Below are positions 18,301 through 25,747 of a DNA stretch of 57,884 nt, piece by piece. The notes under the pieces are model-generated. The model made no database searches and was not told where the DNA came from. It worked only from the letters and a program-made list of their open reading frames with translations. A program made the translations under genes and the position numbers. Location of the stretch: contig JAAFIR010000033.1 of the NCBI GenBank assembly GCA_013297885.1, positions 1 to 57,884 of the forward strand, given 5' to 3'. The stretch's first letter is position 1. Every line of letters begins with the position of its first letter. This stretch comes from Leptospirales bacterium (GTDB taxonomy: Bacteria; Spirochaetota; Leptospiria; Leptospirales; Leptospiraceae).

Positions 18301-18490
18301 CATCCCAAACTGCAGATATATCAAATTTTCTTTGAACAGTTTTTTCTTTAAAAGTAACAACACCAATTATTTTTTGACTACCTATTTTTTCTCTTTTTGT
18401 CATTTCAGCATAAAGTTGATAAGAAGAGAATACAATTAATAATAATAAAATTGTAATTGTAACGACAGTATCTCTTTTTGGCTTTTTCAT
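15380..18490 (-). CDS. Large FecR-domain protein with fibronectin-like repeats
   Basis: About 1036 residues from the ATG at 18490, which lies one base after the cyclase stop; the longer upstream reading would overlap the cyclase. One N-terminal membrane helix (TVVTITILLLLIVFSSYQLY) precedes a FecR-type domain (about 40-180) with DAVLTLKDDTKIKLSDNSMIYL. At least seven FN3-like repeats of about 100 residues follow, each with a PxPxxxxP opening, a central FxWxxN strand and a Y.W end (the WEKNDKAAFYQIDV and WEKNEKAISYTVTV repeats are very alike). The bulk should lie in the periplasm as an extended beta rod. There is no ECF sigma or anti-sigma gene beside it, unlike classic FecR systems. Function unknown. 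Confidence 0.85.
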   Translation of the reverse strand: MKKPKRDTVVTITILLLLIVFSSYQLYAEMTKREKIGSQKIIGVVTFKEKTVQRKFDISAVWDELEREIPVANRDTIRTMDFADAVLTLKDDTKIKLSDNSMIYLDFDESKLNINFEQGSISTEGANENSNISIKSGDKVVEMGKGQTKISKNEDENIDVRVETGTALVKLNGQEQVLEKNQTAEIKNANIDVRPLRFQLFSPADSYFFSTTKETFEVELKWAEVEKVTELKLEIANDKYFKQNNKSFLIPRDLSKTLKLSNGNYYWRLGAKNIVGGKQEYSEIRKFKIVSDSPIKITNPNDGKVFNYSKKFPVIPIGWTKNENASSYKYEIASDIDFKNIIKTDDAFQNTTSVEINQKGVFYIRVKTKPGLPDIPQMIAPTVKFLIEEQAIPDPPEPISPNSNTSFNSEFFEKGKVNFNWRANRDFDSYDLEISKSQEFLGNLYTGNHKINLAQPKLKEQPGTLFYRVRGILPDGRKSDYSKIISFKIADPEPLKLVYPENLSEIDMPSNKEIAFKWNRSDALGNFILEVSKDKSFTQIVNNVDNKNDIVKGFTKSVVFKEEGQFYWRLKLVSKDNTEISKSEVNSFTILSSPTIRLTQPSQDSNISVGVGKEEIQFSWTPSTVAQSYEIFIQEANKSNGRVIYKATVSETNLSYKDIQKFSDGKFSWGIAINYVRKDGKISKSPPIVSTFNVQVPKVDPPTPKITIPSNGAEMTANDAEEVNFSWEKNDKAAFYQIDVHEKNAKRNKPVFQKQTADLNQIFSVPTTISEGTYTLDLVIHYKSWDGKILKSNPTRHEFNLKIPSRTPPVPVLKSPINSAEIKPNDKWETFLTWEKNEKAISYTVTVRSSLTNKVFMQETTVKSDTIFNVADSAIKPGNYKWSVIINYSSREGKSLKTNPKTSDFNLNISPGEVPIPNPTYPEPKQVFNPLDLKEIQFKWDKNELANSYIWELYENLEPDTKPKENKEVRGQVYGMADPKNYKDGVYYWKLYATYKDRGGKVIRGEPIVNEFVISTPSEDKPAAPEILNNPRLYVE

Positions 18491-18491
18491 A

Positions 18492-20516
18492 TTATTTTGT
18501 TTTTCTTGTAAATACCCCGTCCCAGTCTGATCCTGGTGAGGAAGTTTTGTAATAGTTACAACGTTCAATCAACATATTAGCAGACTTGTCTTTATAACCT
18601 CTTACTTGTATTGATTTTTTAAATAACTCAATCGACTTATCCCATTCTTGTTTTAAATAAAGTGTAAAAGCATCTTGATAAATTTGTGATGACTCGATCA
18701 TGCTAGATGTTGCTTCAGCTTTTCTTGCAATGAGTTCAAATAATTTAACAGGTTCGTTTTTTCCTTTTACACGAACTAAATCTAATCCTCTTGTAAATAA
18801 ATTAGATTCAACTGCTTGGTTCATACTTTCAGAGATTAGAATATTCACACCATAATCTTTCCCAGCAGCTTCCAAACGAGCGGCAAGATTCACAGTATCA
18901 CCCATCATTGTATATGAAGCAAGTGCATCAGTCCCCATAAATCCAACTTTTGCTGGACCAATGTTTAAACCGATTCTAACATCCATTTCTTGAGCTTCTT
19001 TAGTATATAAATTATTTTCTGACCAATATATTTTTAAATCTTTGAGTTTAGCTATCATATCAAGTGAAGCTAATCCAGCTTTTAATGGATGATTTTCAAC
19101 TTCAACAGGAGCATTAAAGATTCCAACAATTGCATCCCCTATATACTTATCCAAAACTCCATCATACTTTTTTAATAATAAAGTCATTGCTGAAAGATAT
19201 TCATTAAGTAAAGCAGCTAAATCTACAGAAGTTAATTGTTCTGAAATAGTAGAGAATCCAGCAACGTCTGAAAAAAATGCTGTGATTTGTTTTTCTGAAC
19301 CACGTTTTAGTGCTGCCATGTCTTTCATAGCCTCACCCACCACAACTGGATCGATCATATTCCCTAAAATACTTTTTACTTTTTCACGTTCTTCTAAACC
19401 TTCACCCATTGTTATGAAGTAGTTTGTTAATAAGCCAACCTCATCTTTGGAAGTTGGTTTGATTTGAACACGGAAATTTCCTTTTGCAATTTCAACTGTA
19501 GCATAAAGAAGTGCGATAACTGGATTTGAAATTGTTTTAGCTAAAATAAATATTACTATTAAAGAAAGTGATACTCCAATAATCATTATATAAAGATTTA
19601 TTCTTTGAACTCTGTAAACAGGTTCCATAACTATATCTTCTTCGATCATAGTAACAACACCAGAATTTGCAAAACCAATTTTTGAAAATGCACCGAAATA
19701 TCTTTTACCGTCTGCTTCTGAGAATTTTTTATTCAAATTTTTTGCTTTTGCATCAGTAAGCATAAACTTTACGATTTCATTATCTGAAAAATTCGCTGAT
19801 GAAAATAAAAGCTGTTCATCGGGATGAGCAATTAACATTCCATCACCATTTACTAAAAAAGTTATATTATTTTTATCCTTAAAAGAACTTTCAATTTTAT
19901 CTAACTTTAAAATGGAAATAATAATCTCTTTATTATCATCTTTTTGTGGAAAGCTCAAAACAAATACTGGCTCTTTTGAACCAGGACTGGCATTGTAAAG
20001 CATCGATTCTCCATCAAATGATCTTTGAAATATACTTTGATTTAATGCTACTATATTCTCTAAGTCAGACTTCTGTAATTGGTATTCATCTAAGTAAGAT
20101 TGATTGATAATTTCTTTTTTTGGTATTAATTTACCTTCTTCATTTTTATAATACAATCCTAATAATATAAAATCAGGATCATTTTTAAAAAACAGACTTA
20201 TAAATCCTGTAGGGTTTGCATCTTTTTCCAAAATGAGGATCATTTGAGTGGCTTTATCTATAACTGCTGAAATATCTCTTTGAACTTTCTCACCTATAAT
20301 AATGACATTTTTTAAGTTTTTTTCTTCAATAATTTGTTCAGTTCTAGTTCGAAAAAAATATGATGCAATAAAAATAATTGCACTTGATGTTAAAATAAAC
20401 ATTAAGGAAATAATTCCCATAAGTTTAATTTGAATTGTAAAACCTTTTGGCTTTACAGTTGGCTTTTGCTCAACTTCTTGTATTATTTTTTCGTTCGTTG
20501 TATTTTGCAAGTTCAT
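18492..20516 (-). CDS. Membrane adenylate/guanylate cyclase with sensor and HAMP
   Basis: 674 residues. A first membrane helix (about 30-55) is followed by a Cache-like extracytoplasmic sensor (about 56-300), a second helix (about 308-330), a HAMP linker (FRVQIKPTSKDEVGLLTNYF) and a class III cyclase domain (about 405-600). Metal-binding Asp residues appear in TAFFSDVAGFSTISEQL and KYIGDAIVGIFNAP; MMGDTVNLAARLEAAG is the nucleotide-site helix. A short helical, TPR-like tail follows (about 620-665). It makes cAMP or cGMP in response to an external signal. It is first in an operon with the FecR and DUF5683-type genes, with two terminator-like hairpins upstream. Confidence 0.92.
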   Translation of the reverse strand: MNLQNTTNEKIIQEVEQKPTVKPKGFTIQIKLMGIISLMFILTSSAIIFIASYFFRTRTEQIIEEKNLKNVIIIGEKVQRDISAVIDKATQMILILEKDANPTGFISLFFKNDPDFILLGLYYKNEEGKLIPKKEIINQSYLDEYQLQKSDLENIVALNQSIFQRSFDGESMLYNASPGSKEPVFVLSFPQKDDNKEIIISILKLDKIESSFKDKNNITFLVNGDGMLIAHPDEQLLFSSANFSDNEIVKFMLTDAKAKNLNKKFSEADGKRYFGAFSKIGFANSGVVTMIEEDIVMEPVYRVQRINLYIMIIGVSLSLIVIFILAKTISNPVIALLYATVEIAKGNFRVQIKPTSKDEVGLLTNYFITMGEGLEEREKVKSILGNMIDPVVVGEAMKDMAALKRGSEKQITAFFSDVAGFSTISEQLTSVDLAALLNEYLSAMTLLLKKYDGVLDKYIGDAIVGIFNAPVEVENHPLKAGLASLDMIAKLKDLKIYWSENNLYTKEAQEMDVRIGLNIGPAKVGFMGTDALASYTMMGDTVNLAARLEAAGKDYGVNILISESMNQAVESNLFTRGLDLVRVKGKNEPVKLFELIARKAEATSSMIESSQIYQDAFTLYLKQEWDKSIELFKKSIQVRGYKDKSANMLIERCNYYKTSSPGSDWDGVFTRKTK

Positions 20517-20567
20517 AAACTATAATTCAATTTTGTGAGGGAATCATAAAAAGTCTTGTCTTTTTTT

Positions 20568-20608
20568 TCAAGTAAAAAAAAATCTGTTAGGAAAAAAATT
20601 TCCTAACT
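20568..20608 (-). terminator. Terminator-like hairpin 1 upstream of the cyclase gene
   Basis: The perfect inverted repeat GTTAGGAAA/TTTCCTAAC (20586-20607, four-base loop) is followed on the minus strand, after AGA, by a run of nine T. It would stop minus-strand transcription from the small-membrane-protein array before the cyclase operon. Confidence 0.6.
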
Positions 20609-20623
20609 TATGCCACATAATAC

Positions 20624-20658
20624 ATAAAAAAAAACTAGGGAAACTTTAATATCCTAGT
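20624..20658 (-). terminator. Terminator-like hairpin 2 after the small-membrane-protein array
   Basis: On the minus strand ACTAGG pairs with CCTAGT across about 13 bases and is followed by a run of nine T. It stands in tandem with hairpin 1 and is the first intrinsic terminator met by transcripts leaving the array. Confidence 0.55.
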
Positions 20659-20708
20659 GAAAGTATAGATAAAAGAAATAATAAATTCAAAACAGGTATC
20701 CAAAAAAA

Positions 20709-21089
20709 TTATTTTTTTTGAATATAAATCACACTAAAAAAATCTATTAGTAAAATTGAAGGAATCAAAATTTTCTTAATTGAAAATGACTGATAGAAAT
20801 CAAATGTTTGTAAAAATGCAATTAGAATAATTGATAAAATAAAAGTGATTATTAAAGAATAAAAAAAAGTTTTAGAAAATCCATTTTCTATTTTAAAATA
20901 AATTTTACTTTATGATAATTTGAGAAATACAAACCTAATTGCATAAACAAAAATAACTCTACACAAAACAACAAGCATTAAAACAAAACCAAATATAAAA
21001 TGCACAAAAAGAGTTTCAGAATAAGCAACAAAAATTATTATTAAATAAACTATTTATTCTATACTAGGTGTTTCACTGGTTAAAAACAT
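20709..21089 (-). pseudogene. Third paralog of the small membrane-protein array, two internal stops
   Basis: It reads in one frame for 127 codons from ATG 21089 to TAA 20709, but TAA codons interrupt it after codons 11 and about 58. The translation matches the intact neighbour: an MFLT start, FSKTFFYSL in the middle, and an IDFFSVIYIQKK end against SDFLSVFLVLKK. Length and frame are kept, so the damage is by point mutation and recent. It begins one base after the stop of its upstream paralog. The second half after the stop could still be made as a short peptide, but I see no clear start for it. Confidence 0.75.
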
Positions 21090-21090
21090 T

Positions 21091-21450
21091 TTATTCTCTT
21101 TTTAACTTTTTCAAAACTAAAAATACACTTAGAAAATCACTCGTAATGAATAAAACAATTTCTAATCCATTTCCTTGTGCAGAAAAATTATAATAGTGAC
21201 CAATTGTTTCTAAAATAGAAAATACAATTGTGTAAAATACAATATAAACTAAAACAGTAATAGGTAATGAATAAAAAAATGTTTTACTCAAACTAATTTC
21301 TTTTTGGTTTGAATTTTCTGCTTTTTTTTGAATTGCATTATTCGAAATATGTATAACCACAAATCTAAATGATACAAAAAAAATTAAATAGAATATTGCT
21401 CTGAAAATTAACTCATTAATTGCACTAGTAACACCATCAGCCAAAAACAT
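21091..21450 (-). CDS. Small integral membrane protein, intact array member
   Basis: 119 residues with about three hydrophobic helices: IFRAIFYLIFFVSFRFVVIHI, FYSLPITVLVYIVFYTIVFSIL and LEIVLFITSDFLSVFLVL. A charged Lys/Asn/Gln-rich cytoplasmic loop (about 43-55) lies between the first two. No known family was recognised. AAGGA stands before the ATG. It is the middle of three tandem homologous genes; the upstream paralog ends 15 bases before its ATG and the broken third follows one base after its stop. All share an MFLA-like N-terminus, FYSLP before helix two, and FLSVF near the C-terminus. Confidence 0.75.
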   Translation of the reverse strand: MFLADGVTSAINELIFRAIFYLIFFVSFRFVVIHISNNAIQKKAENSNQKEISLSKTFFYSLPITVLVYIVFYTIVFSILETIGHYYNFSAQGNGLEIVLFITSDFLSVFLVLKKLKRE

Positions 21451-21465
21451 TTTATTTTCCTTCTA

Positions 21466-21813
21466 TTATTTCTTCAAAATAAAAAACACGCTAAGAAATT
21501 CTATAATAATTATTGGAATAAATATTATTACAAAAGAGAAGTTTGAAAAAAAAGTTTTCAAGAATTGTGAAGATAAAAATGTATTCAACCAAAAAACAGC
21601 TATAAAAAACAAGTAAGTGAGTGGTAATGAGTAAAAATATATTTTTAAAAAGCTAATTTCTTGTTTAATTAAATCAACATCAAAAAATTCATTTTGCATA
21701 AGTTTCCAAATTCCATAACTAAATGGAAGTTTTATAAATGGTAATAAAATAAATAAAAAAAAGAATACTAATAAATTAGCATCTCTACTAGTAACACCAT
21801 GTGCTAAAAATAT
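21466..21813 (-). CDS. Small integral membrane protein, ATA start in place of ATG
   Basis: Homology to the next gene shows that the coding frame begins at 21813, not at the internal ATG near 21699. Residues aligned to MFLADGVTS read (ATA)FLAHGVTS, and a good ribosome-binding site, AAAGGAGAT, stands at normal distance before the ATA. The full protein would have 115 residues, matching the 119 of the paralog, with about four hydrophobic helices and the FYSLPLTYLFF and IEFLSVFFILKK landmarks. Either ATA is used as a rare start or the start codon has just mutated. A shorter 77-residue product from the internal ATG would lose the first helix. Confidence 0.65.
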   Translation of the reverse strand: MFLAHGVTSRDANLLVFFFLFILLPFIKLPFSYGIWKLMQNEFFDVDLIKQEISFLKIYFYSLPLTYLFFIAVFWLNTFLSSQFLKTFFSNFSFVIIFIPIIIIEFLSVFFILKK

Positions 21814-21896
21814 TTTATCTCCTTTTATAACTTAACGAAATTTAAAAATAAAATGTAATAAAATAAATTCAATTCAAAAAAGTTCCTCAATACAGT

Positions 21897-22068
21897 GCGA
21901 AAGTGATTGAAGCGTTTCTGAATAGCCTCGGACTTTAGTCTGAGGATTCAGAAGTAGCTGAAAGCACGGTTTTTTACCTAACCCTCTTTCCATTCCCTAA
22001 CAGGGAAGGGACGGCAGTGTAATATTATTCATTTTAAATAAAATTGGGTTAGGTAAAAAAATTCGCCC
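21897..22068 (+). repeat. Two-hairpin intergenic element, copy C
   Basis: Plus-strand copy, nearly identical to copy B but in inverse orientation 15 kb away. The left end GCGAAAGTGATTGAAGCG, hairpin I (21915-21953), the linker GTAGCTGAAAGCACGG, hairpin II (TTTTTTACCTAACCC paired with GGGTTAGGTAAAAAA) and the right end ATTCGCCC (22061-22068) are all clear. It lies between the divergent small-membrane-protein array and efp, so here it cannot be a shared 3' terminator and may sit in the efp promoter region. Confidence 0.85.
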
Positions 22069-22142
22069 AAACTAACTTCTAAATAAACTTGACTTATGAG
22101 ATTTTGTAGAAATTTTGAATTTAATCCCCCAAGTAGGTAATT

Positions 22143-22709
22143 ATGGTATTAGGCATCACTGAAGTAAAAAAAGGTATGGTTTTAAAAGTTGAAAACGATT
22201 TGTTTTCTGTGATAAAAACTGAATTTGTGAATCCCGGAAAAGGCTCAGCTTTCATCAGAACCAAATTAAAATCAGTAATCAAAGGCTCCTCAATTGAAAG
22301 AACTTTTAAAGCAGCTGAAAAATTGGAAGAAGTAGAACTTGAAAAACGCTCTATGACTTTATGTTATACTGAAGGGGAACAAATTGTATTTATGGATGTT
22401 CATGATTTTGAACAAATTTATATTCCTGCTGAATATGTAGAGGACGTAATTCCTTTCATGAAAGAAGAAACGCAAGTTGAGATAACTTTTTATGAAGGAA
22501 AACCAATTGGTGTAATTCCTCCAAACTTTTCTATCCTTGAAGTTACTTATGCTGAAGAAGGTCTAAAGGGTGACACTGCTGGGAACGCTCAAAAAAAAGT
22601 TACTGTTCAAACTGGTGGAGAAATCAACGTACCAATTTTTATCAAACAAGGTGATGTAATTAAAATTGACCTCAGAGATTTATCTTATGTGGAGAGAGTG
22701 AACAAATAA
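22143..22709 (+). CDS. efp: Translation elongation factor P
   Basis: 188 residues in three beta-barrel domains: KOW-like N-terminal domain (1-65), central OB domain (66-128) and C-terminal OB domain (130-188). The tip loop is NPGKGSAF with Lys33 as the residue that in other bacteria is lysylated or otherwise modified. EF-P relieves ribosomes stalled at proline runs. No modification enzyme (epmA, epmB) is present in the window. CCCCCAAGTAGG lies upstream of the ATG. Its stop shares a base with the ATG of mtnD (TAATG), so the two are translationally coupled. Confidence 0.96.
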   Translation: MVLGITEVKKGMVLKVENDLFSVIKTEFVNPGKGSAFIRTKLKSVIKGSSIERTFKAAEKLEEVELEKRSMTLCYTEGEQIVFMDVHDFEQIYIPAEYVEDVIPFMKEETQVEITFYEGKPIGVIPPNFSILEVTYAEEGLKGDTAGNAQKKVTVQTGGEINVPIFIKQGDVIKIDLRDLSYVERVNK

Positions 22710-23242
22710 TGGCAACTATCATTCAAAAAAAAGGTCTTCCTGAAATTAAAGAAACTTCTGAAGTAAAGAATTTTTTAAACTCACGTGGGATTGATTATGA
22801 ACATTGGATTGTTCCAGAAAATTCCAAAACTTTTACCGCAAAACAAGTGTTAAACGATGTAGAAAAAGAAGACCTTCTAAAAACTGTAAATGATAAATTT
22901 GAACTTCTAAAACAAAAAGAAGGTTACACAACAAGAGATTTAGTTGTGCTGCATCCAGATGTTCCGGGCATCAACGAAATGCTTGCTAAATTTGACAAAG
23001 TACATTTTCACACTGATGTGGAAGTTCGTTATATCATTGATGGCTCTGGCTATTTTGGTTTTCTAATCAACGGAGAAAAATTTTTAGTTCATGTAAAAGA
23101 ATCTGATTTTATCTCAATCCCAAAAAACACAACTCATTGGTTTTATTTGGACGATGCAAAAAGAATCAAAGCAGTTCGTTATTTTCAAGATACTAGCGGC
23201 TGGGTTCCAAATTACACAGGTGACACAACAGATTTAGTTTAA
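22709..23242 (+). CDS. mtnD: Acireductone dioxygenase (ARD)
   Basis: 177 residues, a cupin of the ARD family. Metal ligands are in [18 protein letters not shown] (two His and a Glu, about 98-106) and [10 protein letters not shown] (His, about 143-145). ARD cleaves 1,2-dihydroxy-3-keto-5-methylthiopentene in the methionine salvage pathway; the products depend on whether Fe or Ni is bound. It is translationally coupled to efp by TAATG, an unusual partner for a salvage enzyme. No other mtn gene lies in the window. Copy D of the dispersed element begins a few bases after its stop. Confidence 0.92.
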   Translation: MATIIQKKGLPEIKETSEVKNFLNSRGIDYEHWIVPENSKTFTAKQVLNDVEKEDLLKTVNDKFELLKQKEGYTTRDLVVLHPDVPGINEMLAKFDKVHFHTDVEVRYIIDGSGYFGFLINGEKFLVHVKESDFISIPKNTTHWFYLDDAKRIKAVRYFQDTSGWVPNYTGDTTDLV

Positions 23243-23247
23243 AAAGC

Positions 23248-23380
23248 TGGGCGAATTTTTTTTCACTTAACATCATTTAGGTGATGAATCGAATTTAATT
23301 CAAGTGAAAAAAAGCAAGCTCTCGCTCTGGTCAAAAAATTTCATATGAAATTTTTTGACCCCGCTTCGATCTTTTTCGCT
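23248..23380 (-). repeat. Two-hairpin intergenic element, copy D
   Basis: Minus-strand copy between the convergent mtnD and DUF1564 genes. The left end AGCGAAAAAGATCGAAGCGG is followed by hairpin I, a perfect 32-base palindrome at 23329-23360. Next come a linker AGAGCGAGAGCTTGC, hairpin II with arms TTTTTTTCACTT and AAGTGAAAAAAA, and the right end ATTCGCCC. Arm sequences differ from those of copies A, B and C while pairing is kept. Confidence 0.85.
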
Positions 23381-23493
23381 TGAGTAGTAAAGAATTTTTT
23401 ACTTTTAAAAACTTTTTAGATAAAGGTGTATTGAGGAATTTTATTTAAGTTGTGGAATTTAAAGTGTAATGGGATTTTTTTGCTTAAGAAAAT

Positions 23494-24003
23494 CTATCCG
23501 AATTGGAAAACTCGCTCGTATTGGGGGACTTTTCTGTTTTCGGAAAATCCCCCGTATTGAAAAACCCACTCTTTACCCGTTTCAACGGGGAAGTTTAGGT
23601 TCACGGCTGATTCCACAACTTCAGAAAAATTTATCAAGTCGAGGCGGAGCAACAACACAAAAAGTTTGTTGATCGAAAAATTAAATGCTGCCCTATACAA
23701 CTTCATCATGAACCAATCCTTTTTCCACGGCTCAAAATCTTTTCGTATCAAATTTTGTCCTTTAACCTGATACTCAGTTTTTAACCTACTAGAATATGGA
23801 ACTATTCCGCTTTTCAAATAAATTTCATACTTAGATAACAAATAAGCAAAATAAATTTTTAAACTTCCATAAGATTCAATTTTTATGTGCAGTTTTTCCC
23901 AATATTCTTCAGGAATTAAAAGTGTACATGAAGTTTCTACAGCTTCTTCCATTTCACTTAATTCTGCTGATTGTTTGTTTTGGAATATAAATTTTGATTT
24001 CAT
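23494..24003 (-). CDS. DUF1564 protein (Leptospira-type)
   Basis: 169 residues matching DUF1564, a family found almost only in Leptospira. Visible landmarks are the CTLLIPEEYWEKLH opening (about 26-39), YFAYLLSKYEIYLKSGIVPY (about 53-72) and YQVKGQNLIRKDFEPWKKDW (about 79-98). The LFVLLLRLDL helix (about 116-125) follows. A ribbon-helix-helix-like or other DNA-binding role has been suspected for such small multicopy proteins, but function is unknown. A 12-base-arm hairpin lies within the last codons (near 23524-23556, GGGGGA...TCCCCC), so the final residues may be shaped by an invading repeat. It is a strong lineage marker for this window. Confidence 0.8.
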   Translation of the reverse strand: MKSKFIFQNKQSAELSEMEEAVETSCTLLIPEEYWEKLHIKIESYGSLKIYFAYLLSKYEIYLKSGIVPYSSRLKTEYQVKGQNLIRKDFEPWKKDWFMMKLYRAAFNFSINKLFVLLLRLDLINFSEVVESAVNLNFPVETGKEWVFQYGGFSENRKVPQYERVFQFG

Positions 24004-24080
24004 AAATATTAAACTGATTATGTGACAGAAAAGTTTGCTGAAAAGCGAACATATTGGATATTTTTCTAAAAAGTAAAATT

Positions 24081-24815
24081 TTAGAAAGGTGGTAATCTTT
24101 TAAAAATAAATTCTGGAATGAGTTTGATTCCAAACATAATGTATTTCCAAATCCAATGTAAATAGATTTCGTCTTTATTTTTTAAACTAGCATCTACAAT
24201 TTTTTTTCCAGCGATTTCAGGTTTTAAAGTAATGACAGGCATCAATTTATGACCAAGAGACATTTTTGTGTAAACTGGACCAAGAAGTATTGTAGTGATT
24301 TTTACATTTTTGGAATGGAGTTTGTTTCGTAGGCCTTGGAGATAAATTCTGATTCCAGCTTTAGCAGATCCATAAATATAATTTAGTTGTCTTCCTCTGA
24401 GACCTGCGACAGAAGAAATCACAACAATTTTTCCATTTCTTTTTTTTTCAAAGTCGATAGAAATTAGATTCACTAAATTCATTAGCCCAAGATAATTTAC
24501 AGTTACAGTTTTATAACTTTCTACAAAACTTTCTCGTGCTTTGTTTTGATCTTCATAATATCCCACAGCTGAAATCACTAAACTAGGTTTTATTTTTAGA
24601 TTGGAATAGAATTTTTCATGAGAAGTAAAATCCAAAATATCCAAATAAAAAATTTTTACTTCTATATTAGATTCTTCTAATGTAGTTTTTAATTCTTCAA
24701 GAAGTTTTAAATTTCTTCCTGTTAAATAAAGATTCCAATTTTTTTTTGCTAGCTCTAGACAAATATATTTAGCAATATCAGAGCTTGCACCAAGGACGAG
24801 AGCATATTCTGACAT
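24081..24815 (-). CDS. Short-chain dehydrogenase/reductase
   Basis: 244 residues, classical SDR. The cofactor loop is LVLGASSDIAKYI (about 6-18), the SAVGYYED segment replaces the usual NAG, and the catalytic Ser and Tyr-x-x-x-Lys are in VISSVAGLRGRQLNYIYGSAKAG (about 131-153). The Arg/Lys after the first strand (TGRNLKLLEEL) suggests NADP(H). The C-terminus ends in a hydrophobic stretch (IWKYIMFGIKLIPEFIFKRLPPF) that may touch the membrane, as in DprE2-like reductases of lipid-linked sugars; this substrate is only a guess. It is coupled to the rhodanese gene by a TAATG overlap. Confidence 0.85.
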   Translation of the reverse strand: MSEYALVLGASSDIAKYICLELAKKNWNLYLTGRNLKLLEELKTTLEESNIEVKIFYLDILDFTSHEKFYSNLKIKPSLVISAVGYYEDQNKARESFVESYKTVTVNYLGLMNLVNLISIDFEKKRNGKIVVISSVAGLRGRQLNYIYGSAKAGIRIYLQGLRNKLHSKNVKITTILLGPVYTKMSLGHKLMPVITLKPEIAGKKIVDASLKNKDEIYLHWIWKYIMFGIKLIPEFIFKRLPPF

Positions 24816-25366
24816 TATTTTTTTTGTTTCTTTGAAACAGAATCTCCATCAAGTTCTAGTCTAGGATCATTTACAGAAACTAATTCTGAAAGCTCATAAA
24901 CATTTTTGTATCCGTATCCATATAAGTTGATATAAGTTGGAATGTTTAAAGCAAGAGTTAAAGTTTTAGCAGTTTCCTGTGCTGACGGTAAAATTGGAGC
25001 TGCTTTTGTTGCAAAAAAAACTTGATCGTTTTCAAAATTATTATTACAATAAATTAAAATTTTTGTGTCAGGATTCGGAATTAATCTACGCAAGTTTCTA
25101 ACAGTGAATGCAGAAAAATTCAAATGTAATGCACCTTTGATATGCTTGCCTTGAAACAATTCTTTTGTTCTAGTGTCAAGAATGACAACATTTTTTTCTT
25201 TTGCTAAATTATTAAACTCATCTAAATTTACAAGTCTTGAACTTCTATGATTTTTTACTTCAGAAACTAAAGCTTCATAAGAATCAAAATTCACAAGAGC
25301 AGGTTTAAATTCTTTTTTGTCTGCCAACAACACAAAACTAATTAGGAAAAAAATTATTGATTTCAT
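24815..25366 (-). CDS. Exported rhodanese-domain protein
   Basis: 183 residues. A signal peptide (MKSIIFFLISFVLLADKK) is followed by one rhodanese domain (about 45-160) with LDTRTKELFQGKHIKGALHLN and the active-site loop LIYCNNNFENDQ. The Cys is in place, but the loop lacks the basic residue typical of strong thiosulfate sulfurtransferases. It is likely a periplasmic sulfur-handling or substrate-binding rhodanese. The last base of its stop is the first of the SDR start, so the two form an operon. Copy E lies upstream of the start. Confidence 0.83.
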   Translation of the reverse strand: MKSIIFFLISFVLLADKKEFKPALVNFDSYEALVSEVKNHRSSRLVNLDEFNNLAKEKNVVILDTRTKELFQGKHIKGALHLNFSAFTVRNLRRLIPNPDTKILIYCNNNFENDQVFFATKAAPILPSAQETAKTLTLALNIPTYINLYGYGYKNVYELSELVSVNDPRLELDGDSVSKKQKK

Positions 25367-25428
25367 ATTTACCTCAAATTAATTTTATCTCTATTTTATT
25401 TTAAATCAATTCTTTTTTATATTTTTTT

Positions 25429-25562
25429 TGGGCGAATTTTTTTCCACTTAACTATTCTTAGTTGATAAAACCAAATTAAATCCAGTGGAAAAAAACCGTG
25501 CTTTCAACTCTTATCAAAAAATTGTATTCTCAATTTTTTGATACCGCTTCAATCACTTTCGC
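25429..25562 (-). repeat. Two-hairpin intergenic element, copy E
   Basis: Minus-strand copy between the divergent rhodanese and zinc-ribbon genes. Left end GCGAAAGTGATTGAAGCG; hairpin I has TATCAAAAAATTG/CAATTTTTTGATA arms. The linker is AGAGTTGAAAGCACGG. Hairpin II has TTTTTTTCCACT and AGTGGAAAAAAA type arms with one mismatch region, and the right end is ATTCGCCC. Loops and arms differ from those of copy D, but the joints are the same. Confidence 0.85.
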
Positions 25563-25747
25563 GGGCTTCTCTCCAAGTAGATCCAATTTTTAGTAATCGA
25601 AAAATAATTTTGATTTTACTAATGGAGTTTATAGTAAATGAAAATTTCAAATTGACAGGATAAACGAAATACGGATGTTATTGGTTGTGTGGTATGGTGA
25701 CTTGTTAATATTGGGAAAAAATAAACTTATGAAAATAGGAATAAAAA

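Noticed and set aside
20709-21089. Reassigned TAA codon explaining the internal stops
   Set aside because: Many other genes in the window end at TAA in normal positions, so a standard code with a broken gene is the simpler reading.
23469-23672. Plus-strand frame over the DUF1564 3' end
   Set aside because: It is the antisense shadow of a supported DUF1564 gene and a GC-rich hairpin.
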